In this document: positions 44,388 through 53,324 of the stretch, piece after piece
Numbering within the stretch: position 1 is the first letter of the stretch
How the letters are laid out: the number at the start of each line of letters is the position of its first letter
NCBI GenBank assembly: GCA_023428695.1
Contig: JAEYWY010000035.1
Location: forward strand, 1-64,000
Reading direction: 5' to 3'
Length of the DNA: 64,000 nt
From: Bacteroidota bacterium
GTDB taxonomy: Bacteria; Bacteroidota; Bacteroidia; Cytophagales; Cyclobacteriaceae
The notes under the pieces: model-generated
Database searches by the model: none
Seen by the model: only the letters and a program-made list of their open reading frames with translations
Told to the model about the DNA's origin: nothing
Program-made: the position numbers and the translations under genes

Positions 44388-45160
44388 TTGCCGGTTATCG
44401 CATACTCGCGAGCAGACTCTGGTTGCTTACCGCGACCGTGGCGTTGATGTTATGCTCCATCAGCGTACATGGTCAGCAACGCGAGGTGCGTCAAAACAAT
44501 CAGTACTGGCTTGGTTATATGACCTCGACCAAGCTGAATGAGAAATATGCTTTATGGAACGATTTCCATCTGGTTCCGGAAGGATTTGCGCTCGTAAGGA
44601 CCGGTCTCACCCGCAATTTCACCAATGTAGCGGTTACTGGCGGGTATGCACTCCTCTGGCTACCGACGGGATCTGATAATCAGCTTCGCCGTCACGAGCA
44701 CAGGCCATGGGGCCAGGCTCAGTTCACCATACCGACTGGTCGCAGGATGACATTTATCCAACGGATACGCTATGACGCCCGCTTTCGTGAGAATGTCACT
44801 GCAGGTGAACCAGATGACGGTTTTTCTCTGACACACAGAGTTCGTTCGCTGAGCATTCTTAAATACAACCTCGGCAAAGGCAATAATTCAGTGCGTCCTT
44901 ATGTGTCGTTGTCCAATGAGATCCTGATCAATTTCGGAAAAGAAATTACATACAACACCTTCGATCAAAACCGAATATCCATCGCCTTCGGTGTTGCCGC
45001 GCCCCACACGCAATACCAATTGGGATTAATGAGCAGGTATGTGCAAACCGGGCCGGCGAGCTTCACCAATAACAATACGCTGGTTTTGTGGGTGACGCAG
45101 AAATTCGACTTCCGCCGTAAACCGGAATCCATCAGACTTGAAAAAGGTGCTGACTTATGA
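44384..45160 (+). CDS. DUF2490 family outer-membrane-like protein
   Basis: A 258-residue exported protein (signal peptide to about residue 32, SVHGQ). The mature part alternates hydrophobic and polar residues in strands: NNQYWLGYMTSTKLNEKYAL, FALVRTGLTRNFTNVAVTGG, MTFIQRIRYDARF and a terminal LVLWVTQKFDF, as expected for DUF2490 beta-barrels. Function is unknown. It ends the translationally coupled cassette of transporter, kinase and regulator, which suggests an outer-membrane route or porin for the same substrate; this is inference. Confidence 0.82.
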   Translation: MIAGYRILASRLWLLTATVALMLCSISVHGQQREVRQNNQYWLGYMTSTKLNEKYALWNDFHLVPEGFALVRTGLTRNFTNVAVTGGYALLWLPTGSDNQLRRHEHRPWGQAQFTIPTGRRMTFIQRIRYDARFRENVTAGEPDDGFSLTHRVRSLSILKYNLGKGNNSVRPYVSLSNEILINFGKEITYNTFDQNRISIAFGVAAPHTQYQLGLMSRYVQTGPASFTNNNTLVLWVTQKFDFRRKPESIRLEKGADL

Positions 45161-45243
45161 TATTTATCATGCGCACCTATGACACCCATTAGTGCGCCTG
45201 ACCATTAAACACCGATCTTAGCATAACAATAATCCTCACTGCC

Positions 45244-45987
45244 ATGAAAACGATCCTTGTGCCTATCGATTTTCAGAATGCTTCTGAAAGAGCGCTGCGC
45301 TACATCCAAAGTGTCTTCGGAGAAAAACCCGTAGAACTACAATTAGTCAATGTAGTCCCGATTGAGAATGCGACAACGGATGATGAAATCCAGAGATCCT
45401 TTGCTGAATTTGAATCGCGCACGTTGAAGGGTTATCCGATCCCTTACCGTTTCAGCATCATACGTGGCAACCTCCTTGAAGAAATTCAACGGGCGATCCA
45501 TTTCTACCGGCCGTCCCTGGTAATCATTGGTACAAGTGGTACTGCGCTTACAAAGGCACTCATGAAACTTACTGACTGCCCAGTGCTGATTATTCCCGAG
45601 ACCAGCCGGAAGTCACAAATCAGGAACATTGTTTATGCAAACGACTTCAATGCCGTAAAAGCGTCTTCTGCTTTTGAACCGCTTGCCGACCTGTCCAAAT
45701 CATTTGACGCCAAAGTTCACATCATACACATCAACAAAGACGAGCAGACTACTCCCGACAATGCCGAGGCATCACTGGAATATTATCTGCAGTTAATCGA
45801 CCATGAATACGCATCCATGAGGAGCGACGACTTCGTTGCCGCACTACAGGACTACGTACATCGTGAAGACATTGACGTTCTCAGCGTTCTGCTTCGTGAC
45901 CACGGCCAGAATAAACTGAGCTCCAACGGAAAATTAATCGAAGAACTGGTCAGCACCGCCGACATTCCGGTCCTGAGTCTTGTTTGA
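45244..45987 (+). CDS. Universal stress protein, two tandem UspA domains
   Basis: The 247-residue protein starts with the UspA strand MKTILVPIDFQNASERALRY, and the first domain closes with LVIIGTSGTALTKALMKLTD and CPVLIIPE. A second, more divergent domain begins near residue 130 (IRNIVYANDFNAVKASSAFE) and ends DIPVLSLV. The typical ATP-binding G-x2-G-x9-G-S/T motif is only partly present in the first domain, so nucleotide binding is uncertain. It lies 83 bp after the DUF2490 gene on the same strand and may be part of that operon. Confidence 0.88.
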   Translation: MKTILVPIDFQNASERALRYIQSVFGEKPVELQLVNVVPIENATTDDEIQRSFAEFESRTLKGYPIPYRFSIIRGNLLEEIQRAIHFYRPSLVIIGTSGTALTKALMKLTDCPVLIIPETSRKSQIRNIVYANDFNAVKASSAFEPLADLSKSFDAKVHIIHINKDEQTTPDNAEASLEYYLQLIDHEYASMRSDDFVAALQDYVHREDIDVLSVLLRDHGQNKLSSNGKLIEELVSTADIPVLSLV

Positions 45988-45994
45988 TCCGTAA

Positions 45995-46771
45995 CTAGAA
46001 ATACTTCTCGAGAAGTACACCGTAATTGATAAGCAGGTTTTCGCGACCCGTTACGCTGGTCTTGTTATAGTCTACGGTAAGGGAAAGGTTTATCCATTTG
46101 TAAATTCTGGCAGCCAAAACAGTATTCGAACGCAGGATGTAGTCTTTGCGATCTTCAAGGGAATGCTGAACAAAATCGATGTGGTCGATCTTGATGACTT
46201 CGCGGAACACATAGCGGAATTTAAGCCGAAGCGAGTTTCGCAATGTCTCAATTTCAGCAGCATTTGCCCCCTCCGCTGATTCCAGCTTGCTGGTTTCATA
46301 AAGCACTCCATCACTCACCTGAAAAACAAAATTGTCACGATCAATTATGTAGTAACCGATGCCGAGACCACCCTGGAAGCGATGTCTGATTCGTAACGAA
46401 TAACTTTTTTCATAATTAAGAAGGCCCCAGTAGTAGATCGACCGTTTTGACTTATACACATCAAAATCAAGTATGGACGCAAAGTCCTTATTCGTTAATT
46501 GACTTTGCTGTCTGCCATAAACCCACGTGGTGTTTGAATTGAGCGAAATCGACTTTCTATAAAGGCTGAATCTTATGTCATTATTCAGAACATATGATCG
46601 CTGGTCATTCGTACGATTGATAACACCTGTGCTGTTGTATCGAACGTAGTAGTTGATGGTATCATTAAAATGTGCCTGCGCATGATTGAGAGTCTGCAAC
46701 AAGATGAATAAAACAAATATATAACGTACAGACCAAGCGCCGCTGTTGGGCGGATTACACGTCTTCGTCAT
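45995..46771 (-). CDS. DUF481 family outer-membrane protein
   Basis: A 258-residue exported protein with an N-terminal hydrophobic segment (YIFVLFILLQTLNHAQA). The mature part is a beta-strand-rich sequence with the DUF481 features NNDIRFSLYRKSISLNSNTT, LLNYEKSYSLRIRHRFQGGL, LGIGYYIIDRDNFVFQVSDG and the terminal SLTVDYNKTSVTGRENLLIN. DUF481 proteins are predicted outer-membrane barrels of unknown role. It ends 8 bp from the convergent universal stress gene and starts 43 bp after the addB-like gene. Confidence 0.82.
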   Translation of the reverse strand: MTKTCNPPNSGAWSVRYIFVLFILLQTLNHAQAHFNDTINYYVRYNSTGVINRTNDQRSYVLNNDIRFSLYRKSISLNSNTTWVYGRQQSQLTNKDFASILDFDVYKSKRSIYYWGLLNYEKSYSLRIRHRFQGGLGIGYYIIDRDNFVFQVSDGVLYETSKLESAEGANAAEIETLRNSLRLKFRYVFREVIKIDHIDFVQHSLEDRKDYILRSNTVLAARIYKWINLSLTVDYNKTSVTGRENLLINYGVLLEKYF

Positions 46772-46797
46772 CGTGAATGATTTCGTTTTGCAGATAT

Positions 46798-46822
46798 AAA
46801 AAAAGATGCCGGCTTAGCGGCA
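46798..46822 (-). terminator. Possible terminator overlapping the addB-like stop codon
   Basis: TGCCG (46807-46811) pairs with CGGCA (46818-46822) and on the reverse strand is followed by TCTTTTTTT. The TAA stop of the gene lies in the loop. The stem is only 5 bp, so termination strength is uncertain. Confidence 0.45.
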
Positions 46823-49696
46823 GCAGATCCGGTTGTAGGGGCAGAACTGGCAGACCTCCGGATTCGTCGTCTGATCGAAGTCCACTCCGGGGTCGAACAT
46901 CTCAGTCAGCAATTGCTTAAGGTTCTCCTCGAAGCCCGGCAGCAGGGGCGTTGCATCCTCGAGAAAATCTCCTCCGTATTGAAGTCCAAACCGAAAGTCT
47001 TCGTTAAAAAGATTCTTTCTGTTCATGAGCCCGGGAACAAGTTTGAAGCGCGTTCCTGTATTCGGCAGATTGTTATGATATACCAGCGTGTAGACAAAAG
47101 TCTGAAACGCTGCCTTGTTGCGTTTTCCCTCCCGGTCGAAGAGTCCCGGAATGTCGGTGAAAGACGTCAGGTCTTTGCCGGTTTTATAGTCGATTACGCG
47201 TATCACGTCATCCTTGCGGTCGGCTCTGTCTATAGAACCTCCGATGAGGACGGTTTCCTTATCCAAATGCACGGCCACATTCATACCCCTGCGTTCAAGC
47301 GCCTCAATGTGGAATGGTGCATACAATTTGTCCATTTCAATGATCCTGTTGACAAAACGATTTACAATTTCGCGCACAACGAGTCGTTGCCCTTCATAAT
47401 TAACGCGGCGATCGGGATTCAGATCATAGTGCTCGATGAATGCACGATCGATCAGGGACGCCACCGACTTTTCATAACCTTCGAAATCCTTTTCTTCGAT
47501 CAGATACGATCCCTTGCGTTCAATGATATCGAGGTAGAAATACTCCATCACCTTGTGAAGGAAATTTCCCAGGATTCGGGCATCGAGATCTTCTTCAACT
47601 TCCCTTGGTTCCCTTATTCGGGCAAGGTGACGCATGTAAAATTTCAACCGGCATTCGATGTAATCGTTAAGCGCCGTCGGACTGAGAGGCCGGTCAAAGG
47701 CAGGCCCGTCACAATATCTGGCTAACGCGGCAAATGCACTTGCATCCTTCTTCACCGAAAGCACACCCGGTCCCATTGGCTGTAGCTCATTGTGAAGAAC
47801 GTGCTTCGCAAACGACAGCCCCGACTCAAACAGGAGTTGTTGCAGATAACGGCTCATCTCACCCTGACCGAGTTCGTCGGTCTCGGAATTGTAAAACAGA
47901 TAAATGTTTTCAGCGCGTTGAAGTACACGATAAAAAAGGTAAGCATAAATTGAATCCTGATGTTCAACTGTTGGCATACCGTATGCCTTTCGGATATTGA
48001 AAGGAATGTAAGACCCCTTTCCCGAAGAAGACGGAAATGCACCCTCATTGAGCGACAGGATGAAAACGTTTTTGAAATCGAGGTTACGCGTCTCAAGTAC
48101 CCCCATCACCTGGAGTCCGCGCAGGGGTTCACCCGCAAACGGAATTTTACCTGCACGCGCCACTTGCCTGAACAGCCGCATGAAAGATTTGAGTTGGGCA
48201 CTGAAAGCAGGCGCGCTATCGTTGTGGTTGTGAATCGTATCGTCGAAGATTTCCTGCATGCGGTTAAGTATCTGCAGGAAATGGTAACAATATTCTTTGT
48301 CGAAATCGGATAGTTGAGGCAGTCGGCCAGCTTCCACAATCACGGACTTCAGGTAGTCCGTCAGATATGCATGCACCGGGTGATCTGTTCCCGGAACGGC
48401 GTTCACGAACGTCTTTCGATGTATTTCCACCTGTGACGCGAGGTATGACTCCTCGACGTGCACCCGGTTTTTGTTGACAATTTCCTTTCGTTTAGCATGC
48501 GCGACGGGAACGTCCGCCGCCACTATATAGGGGTGCCCCAGCAAAGCAACAACGGGGCGGTGATTAAACTTTTTGTCTTTATAACTGAGCTGTAGTTCGA
48601 CGAGTAGTTCAATCAGGTTATAGACAGGCGTACTCGTCAGCGGCAAACCCATTGTCACATTCAGTTTTTCAACCTTGTCGGCAACGCCGTATAAAACGGG
48701 CGTAAGCAATTTTTCGTCGGGAAGTACGATCAGTGTTTCTTCCGGGACCATTCCCTGGAGCAATTGTTTCTCCAGTACTTCTGCCATCACTTTGGCCTGT
48801 CCCACCGGCAACGCTGCCGCATAGAGGTGGAGTTGTTTGTCACGTTTAAAGTGCGACGGGATGTCAGAAGGAAGTGTCTTTCCAAGGGTCGCATGCCGGC
48901 TGTACTCGCGAAAGAATCGCCCCGCCTCCTGCGTCTGGTTGTTGAGGTAATAATCGTCAACATCCCAAAACACCCGCGCACCTCTTTCAACACAAAACGA
49001 TAAAACGACTTCTTCGGCTTTCGTAAGTGCATTAAATCCTGCGAAAACAAGATTATCCGGAAGCAACTGTTTATTCCGTTCAACCAGCTGCGGGAGATTT
49101 GACCCAACCATTCTGTGGAGTAGTCCCTCGTAGGCAAGTCCTTCCGCAATCAACGAATCGCGAAACTGCTCATATACCTGAGGAAGTTTGCGCCAGACCT
49201 GCAAAAACTTCTGTTGATTCGGCGAGCCCCTGTCTTCAAAATTCATCCAGAACTGGCGTAGAAACTCGCGTTGCTCGTCAGTGAGAAAATCAAACGACGT
49301 ATCAATTTCTTTTTGATGACTCAGATCACGAAACAAGTGTCCCGTTTCGACAAGGTAACGATCTGCTTCGTCAAAGTCTCTGAGCAGCATGTCGCCCCAG
49401 AAATAGAACTGATCAAACGCCTCGCTGACAACGCCTTCATGAACCTGGTGATACACCTTGTGAAGCCGGTGAATCAGCTGGAGTTTTTCCGGAACCTTGA
49501 AAGTTGAAAATCCTGCAATGAAGTCTTCAATGGTAAGCAGGCGCGGTGAAAACGCCGGGCGATCCAGCAACGCTGCCAGGTGTTTCCTGAAATAAAGGAT
49601 GGCTCTTCTGTTCGGAAAGACGACGGTCAACGCGTCCAATGAACGGCGATGCTCATTGAACAGGGTCTCAGCAAGTTCCTGTAAAAACGCTTTCAT
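46814..49696 (-). CDS. AddB-like PD-(D/E)XK nuclease/helicase-family protein
   Basis: The 960-residue protein is related to the AddB subunit of AddAB double-strand break resection enzymes. The N-terminal half is a degenerate helicase fold starting DALTVVFPNRRAILYFRKHL. The C-terminal nuclease has His714 (NFLHKVMEY), Asp823 and the D-Y-K triad Asp836/Lys838 (VIRVIDYKTGK). Cys682 (YIECRLKFYMRH) with Cys949, Cys952 and Cys958 (CQFCPYNRIC) reproduces the iron-sulfur staple of AddB. No Walker A lysine motif is evident. An AddA partner is not in the window. It overlaps the DedA gene by 4 bp. Confidence 0.9.
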   Translation of the reverse strand: MKAFLQELAETLFNEHRRSLDALTVVFPNRRAILYFRKHLAALLDRPAFSPRLLTIEDFIAGFSTFKVPEKLQLIHRLHKVYHQVHEGVVSEAFDQFYFWGDMLLRDFDEADRYLVETGHLFRDLSHQKEIDTSFDFLTDEQREFLRQFWMNFEDRGSPNQQKFLQVWRKLPQVYEQFRDSLIAEGLAYEGLLHRMVGSNLPQLVERNKQLLPDNLVFAGFNALTKAEEVVLSFCVERGARVFWDVDDYYLNNQTQEAGRFFREYSRHATLGKTLPSDIPSHFKRDKQLHLYAAALPVGQAKVMAEVLEKQLLQGMVPEETLIVLPDEKLLTPVLYGVADKVEKLNVTMGLPLTSTPVYNLIELLVELQLSYKDKKFNHRPVVALLGHPYIVAADVPVAHAKRKEIVNKNRVHVEESYLASQVEIHRKTFVNAVPGTDHPVHAYLTDYLKSVIVEAGRLPQLSDFDKEYCYHFLQILNRMQEIFDDTIHNHNDSAPAFSAQLKSFMRLFRQVARAGKIPFAGEPLRGLQVMGVLETRNLDFKNVFILSLNEGAFPSSSGKGSYIPFNIRKAYGMPTVEHQDSIYAYLFYRVLQRAENIYLFYNSETDELGQGEMSRYLQQLLFESGLSFAKHVLHNELQPMGPGVLSVKKDASAFAALARYCDGPAFDRPLSPTALNDYIECRLKFYMRHLARIREPREVEEDLDARILGNFLHKVMEYFYLDIIERKGSYLIEEKDFEGYEKSVASLIDRAFIEHYDLNPDRRVNYEGQRLVVREIVNRFVNRIIEMDKLYAPFHIEALERRGMNVAVHLDKETVLIGGSIDRADRKDDVIRVIDYKTGKDLTSFTDIPGLFDREGKRNKAAFQTFVYTLVYHNNLPNTGTRFKLVPGLMNRKNLFNEDFRFGLQYGGDFLEDATPLLPGFEENLKQLLTEMFDPGVDFDQTTNPEVCQFCPYNRICCR

Positions 49697-50307
49697 AGAC
49701 CGGTTTCGTTGTGATTTTCAGGACGTGCGATTGCCTTGAATGTCCTGTTGATTGCAAAGCCCAATAACAGACCAAACGCCGCAAAGCCCAAAATTATCCA
49801 GACAATGTTCCTTTCAAATGCGGAGGTTTCAAGGTCCAGAAACCGTCCGATCGTGTAACCGATCATACTCAGCATAAAAGACCACAGTAATCCGCTTGCG
49901 ACGCTGAACATCAGAAACCTGCGAGGTTGAACATCACTCATACCGATCACCAACGGAATGATTACACGAAAGCCGTAGAGGAAGCGATATGAAAGAAGTA
50001 CACCTACCTGATGGTGTTCAAAAAAGCGCCTTACCGGAGATAACCGGCGTTGGAGATCGGGCCTCCTTGACACAAAATATTTTCCGTTGGCTCTTCCAAT
50101 CAGATAATAAAGCCAATCGCTTACAAAAGATCCGGCAAAACCACAGACAACAGTGAACGGTATTTCGAAAATCCCTTTGTACACAAGGGAAGACGCGACC
50201 AGTATCGCGGTTTCGCCTTCGAAGAACGTTCCGATTGCCAGTGCGATATAGCCATATTGAGCGAGAAAGTCTTCCACGGTCAGTCGCCCCTGTCTCCGAT
50301 CTTGCAA
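49693..50307 (-). CDS. DedA-family inner membrane protein
   Basis: A 204-residue membrane protein with the DedA/VTT pattern: EDFLAQYGYIALAIGTFFEG near the start, FAGSFVSDWLYYLIGRANG, the conserved YRFLYGFRVIIPLVIGMSDV with Gly and Arg, and a terminal hydrophobic helix pair. DedA proteins are linked to lipid-carrier (undecaprenyl phosphate) flipping and membrane homeostasis. ATG at 50307 overlaps the preceding gene by 28 bp; a GTG at 50275-50277, two bases after that gene's stop, is an equally good start and would give 194 residues. Confidence 0.88.
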   Translation of the reverse strand: MQDRRQGRLTVEDFLAQYGYIALAIGTFFEGETAILVASSLVYKGIFEIPFTVVCGFAGSFVSDWLYYLIGRANGKYFVSRRPDLQRRLSPVRRFFEHHQVGVLLSYRFLYGFRVIIPLVIGMSDVQPRRFLMFSVASGLLWSFMLSMIGYTIGRFLDLETSAFERNIVWIILGFAAFGLLLGFAINRTFKAIARPENHNETGL

Positions 50308-51251
50308 ACATTATCAAGTCCGATGTGCATAAGGGCGTCGCCGGTGTTAATGACAGGAATGTTATTGAGACCAATGACGTATCCGGTCTCCGGTGCGATC
50401 ACCTGTTCTTTGAATTCGCCAAACGGATCGGTAATGGTTCCAACCCACTCACCCTTGTGCACCAACTGGCCACCCTTTACGTTTGATTGAAACAGTCCGG
50501 CGTTGCGGCTCCTGATCCACGTTGTACTCCATATCATTTTGTTTTCTTCTGCGGGTTCCGGCGCCCAGTCGATCATGCTGAGGTGTTTCATCAGGCGCAA
50601 CGTACCGGCCAGGCCTTCTTCAATGGCATGCTGGTCAAAACGGAGGCTTTCACCGCCTTCGTAAACGATAATATTCTTACCACGCTTCGCCGCCTCCTTC
50701 CGAAGGGAATTTGGTCGGAAAACAGAATCAATCGTGAAGGGAGCCTTGAACGCCGCGGCCAGTTCCATATTTTTCGAATCGCTCAGTACCGCACGGATTT
50801 GCGGATAGTTCGTCCGCATGGCGCCGCCCGTGTGAAAGTCCACACCGACGTCAATGTAGGGGATCACCTGATGCATGAGGTTATACGCCACCCGGCTTGC
50901 AAGCGACCCGTTTCTGCTTCCCGGAAAGGAACGATTGATGTCCTTGCCGTCAGGGACATCGCGTGAATAGTTCAGAAAACCATAGATGTTCACCACCGGC
51001 ATACAGATCGTCACGCCGCGTTTTGGATGATGAAGGCCGCTGTCGAGTAAACGCCGGACGATCTCCATGCCGTTTATTTCGTCACCATGCATACCAGCGG
51101 TAAGCGCCAGTACAGGACCATCTTCATAACCACGTGAGATGTAAATGGGCGTTTCTATTACCGTGTGAGACGGTAATCTCGCGATATTGATACTGACTTC
51201 TCTGGTCTCGCCCGGCCGGATTTCATGACCTGAAATATTAATTTGACGCAT
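50280..51251 (-). CDS. Succinylglutamate desuccinylase/aspartoacylase-family zinc hydrolase
   Basis: The 323-residue enzyme has the M14-like zinc site: GMHGDE (His55, Glu58) and VDFHTGG (His140), with the DINRSFPG substrate-binding motif (Asp104 to Gly111). Members hydrolyse N-acyl amino acids. It lies 23 bp downstream of rimK in the same orientation, so it may remove or process glutamyl/acyl modifications linked to RimK; this is inference from position. A C-terminal biotinyl-lipoyl-like segment (KGGQLVHKGEWVGTITDPFG) follows the catalytic domain, as is usual for this subfamily. Confidence 0.88.
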   Translation of the reverse strand: MRQINISGHEIRPGETREVSINIARLPSHTVIETPIYISRGYEDGPVLALTAGMHGDEINGMEIVRRLLDSGLHHPKRGVTICMPVVNIYGFLNYSRDVPDGKDINRSFPGSRNGSLASRVAYNLMHQVIPYIDVGVDFHTGGAMRTNYPQIRAVLSDSKNMELAAAFKAPFTIDSVFRPNSLRKEAAKRGKNIIVYEGGESLRFDQHAIEEGLAGTLRLMKHLSMIDWAPEPAEENKMIWSTTWIRSRNAGLFQSNVKGGQLVHKGEWVGTITDPFGEFKEQVIAPETGYVIGLNNIPVINTGDALMHIGLDNVCKIGDRGD

Positions 51252-51274
51252 AGCACTTCGTCACCGAGGCTATA

Positions 51275-52186
51275 TTACGCATTAATTTTGTCTTTCTGGA
51301 TTTGTTTCTTCATGGCGTGCTTTTCAAGGTATTTGAAGATCCTTCCGGCAATGTCAACCTTGGTTGCAGCCTCGATGCCTTCGAGTCCTGGCGAAGAATT
51401 CACTTCGATGATAAGCGGCCCCCTTTTTGATGGCAACATATCAACACCGGCGACGCCGAGTCCCATCTTCTTTGCCGCCGTTACCGCGGCGTGTTTTTCT
51501 GCGCGTGAAAGTTTGATCACTTTTGCGATACCCCCGCGATGGAGGTTTGACCGGAATTCACCTTCGCGCGTCGCCTGACGCATCATCGCTCCGACTACTT
51601 CACCATCAACCACAAACGCGCGGATGTCGCAGCCTTTGGCTTCCTTGATAAATTCCTGTACAATGATGCGCGCATGGATTCCATGAAACGCTTCGATAAC
51701 AGATTGCGCTGCCTTTTTGTTTTCCGCGAGAACGACACCGAGACCCTGAGTTCCTTCAAGCAACTTGATTACCACCGGCGCGCCACCAACCGATTCGACG
51801 ATTCCCTCAGTGTCGCGGGTGTAATCCATGAACAACGTCTTGGGCAACCCCAGGCCTGCACGCGAAAGGATTTGCAGGCTTCTGAGTTTATCGCGCGAGC
51901 GGATCAGTGCCTGCGATTCCACTGCGGTGAACACCTTCATCATTTCAAACTGACGAACCACCGCCGCGCCGTAAAACGTCACCGATGCACCGATACGTGG
52001 AATTATCGCGTCGAAATAGTCAAGCTTTTTGCCCTGATAGAGAACCATCGGGTTCTTTTTTTCAATGAAGAGGACGCATTTCATGTGATCAATTATTTCG
52101 ACACGGTGTCCACGTGCTTCTCCGGCTTGTTTAAGACGTTGCGTGGAGTACAACTTCGGGTTGCGCGAAAGTATGGCAATGTTCAT
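51275..52186 (-). CDS. rimK: RimK-type ATP-grasp glutamate ligase
   Basis: The 303-residue protein adds glutamate to the C-terminus of ribosomal protein S6 in E. coli or makes related poly-glutamate. It has the RimK N-terminal domain (MNIAILSRNPKLYSTQRLKQ), and an ATP-grasp body with VVIKLLEGTQGLGVVLAENK (ATP lid), IIVQEFIKEAKGCDIRAFVV and the metal-binding LIIEVNSSPGLEGIE near the C-terminus. It is encoded 16 bp after the RimB-type protease and 23 bp before the aspartoacylase-like gene. Length matches E. coli RimK (300). Confidence 0.94.
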   Translation of the reverse strand: MNIAILSRNPKLYSTQRLKQAGEARGHRVEIIDHMKCVLFIEKKNPMVLYQGKKLDYFDAIIPRIGASVTFYGAAVVRQFEMMKVFTAVESQALIRSRDKLRSLQILSRAGLGLPKTLFMDYTRDTEGIVESVGGAPVVIKLLEGTQGLGVVLAENKKAAQSVIEAFHGIHARIIVQEFIKEAKGCDIRAFVVDGEVVGAMMRQATREGEFRSNLHRGGIAKVIKLSRAEKHAAVTAAKKMGLGVAGVDMLPSKRGPLIIEVNSSPGLEGIEAATKVDIAGRIFKYLEKHAMKKQIQKDKINA

Positions 52187-52202
52187 AAATGTTCGGATAA
52201 TT

Positions 52203-52655
52203 CTATCCTTTTTGATTCTTCAACAACTTCTCACGTTTGCGTTTTTCAATGAATGAAAGGTTTCTTTTGCTCACGTCGATCAGAAACCTGTTGCGAAGGA
52301 TCTTTCGTCCAAGCAGGATGGGAAACTTGAGTGATCCCCGGTTACTGAGCGAAAACTGTGTTGTGATTATTTCGCCGTAAATTTTTATGGTAGTCGTTAT
52401 AACGTATCGGGTTTCAACCTCGCCAAACGAATTCTTAATGTCCCGTACCCGGAACTCGTCGGCTGTAAATTTCATGCCCGTGAATTCCGGATGCTCTTCG
52501 TCCAGCAAAATGAATTCAAGCCTGCCATTAACAACACGGGCCTGCCTGCAATGGAGGCTTGACGTGTATGCACCAGTGTCGATTTTCGCGTGAATATTGG
52601 TAAGTCCCATTCCGGGTAAATCGACCCGATCGTAACGGCCCAGTATTTTTTGCAT
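52203..52655 (-). CDS. RimB-type retropepsin-like protease (ATP-dependent zinc protease family)
   Basis: A 150-residue protein with the retropepsin-like motif KIDTGAYTSSLHC (Asp26-Thr-Gly-Ala) and the downstream pair KFPILLGRKILRNRFLIDVS typical of the PF05618 family. In Pseudomonas, RimB is a small protease that works with RimK on glutamylated RpsF. The 4-gene order here (protease, RimK, aspartoacylase-like, DedA) is compatible. The frame is open 69 codons upstream, but that stretch overlaps the adjacent terminator and shows no homology; ATG at 52653-52655 was chosen. Confidence 0.85.
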   Translation of the reverse strand: MQKILGRYDRVDLPGMGLTNIHAKIDTGAYTSSLHCRQARVVNGRLEFILLDEEHPEFTGMKFTADEFRVRDIKNSFGEVETRYVITTTIKIYGEIITTQFSLSNRGSLKFPILLGRKILRNRFLIDVSKRNLSFIEKRKREKLLKNQKG

Positions 52656-52721
52656 GCGGGTGTTCTCATACAAGGTAAAAAACCGTTTCTCACTTTCCAA
52701 CGGGCATCCCTCTACAAAAAG

Positions 52722-52754
52722 AAATAAAAAAAACCGGAGGACTAACCTCCGGTT
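52722..52754 (-). terminator. Rho-independent terminator of the DUF2911 gene
   Basis: AACCGGAGG (52732-52740) pairs with CCTCCGGTT (52746-52754) around a 5-nt loop. On the reverse strand the stem is followed by a T-rich tract (52722-52733). It lies 23 bp after the DUF2911 stop. Confidence 0.85.
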
Positions 52755-52776
52755 CAGGTTTTCTATAGCGTCAGCG

Positions 52777-53286
52777 CTATTGCACCTTGAAACTTGCCTG
52801 GGAGTTCTCCCATGCAAGCACGACTTCATTATTGTCGACGCTGATGGTAAATGTTTCAACAAAATTCGCGGGTTTCTTTGCCGGAACTGTCACGCGAAGT
52901 GCGTCCTCGCTCTGCTTGTAATTGTATGCACCCCACTGCTTGTGTTCCTTATTGAAGATGATTGTCCATTCCTTCTCACCAGGAATTGTGAACAATGCGT
53001 ACTTTCCTGCAGGAAGTTGCTTGCCTTCAATCTTGACTGCCTTATCAAATTCGATCGTGGTTGCTTCGTTAGCACCGGTCCGCCATACCTGACCGAAAGG
53101 TTCGTTCCCACCAATCATCTTACGACCGCGGCTTGAAGGTCTGCTGTACACAATCTCGACACTTGCGCCGCCTGCCTTTCCGGTTACAGTCTCCTTCGGG
53201 CTTAGCGGTTTCTTATCATCCTGCGCCTGAACGGCTGCAACCTGAAACACAGCAAATACTGCAATCAATACGGCTAATTTTTTCAT
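52777..53286 (-). CDS. Secreted DUF2911 family protein
   Basis: A 169-residue exported protein (signal peptide to AVQAQ). The DUF2911 pattern is complete: VEIVYSRPSSRGRKMIGGNE, PFGQVWRTGANEATTIEFDK, GKQLPAGKYALFTIPGEKEW, and WGAYNYKQSEDALRVTV. These proteins are common in Bacteroidota and of unknown function, predicted to be beta-sandwich periplasmic proteins. It is a single gene with its own terminator. Confidence 0.93.
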   Translation of the reverse strand: MKKLAVLIAVFAVFQVAAVQAQDDKKPLSPKETVTGKAGGASVEIVYSRPSSRGRKMIGGNEPFGQVWRTGANEATTIEFDKAVKIEGKQLPAGKYALFTIPGEKEWTIIFNKEHKQWGAYNYKQSEDALRVTVPAKKPANFVETFTISVDNNEVVLAWENSQASFKVQ

Positions 53287-53324
53287 AACAAGTCGGTTTA
53301 AAGGTTGTTTAGTTTTCTATGTAA

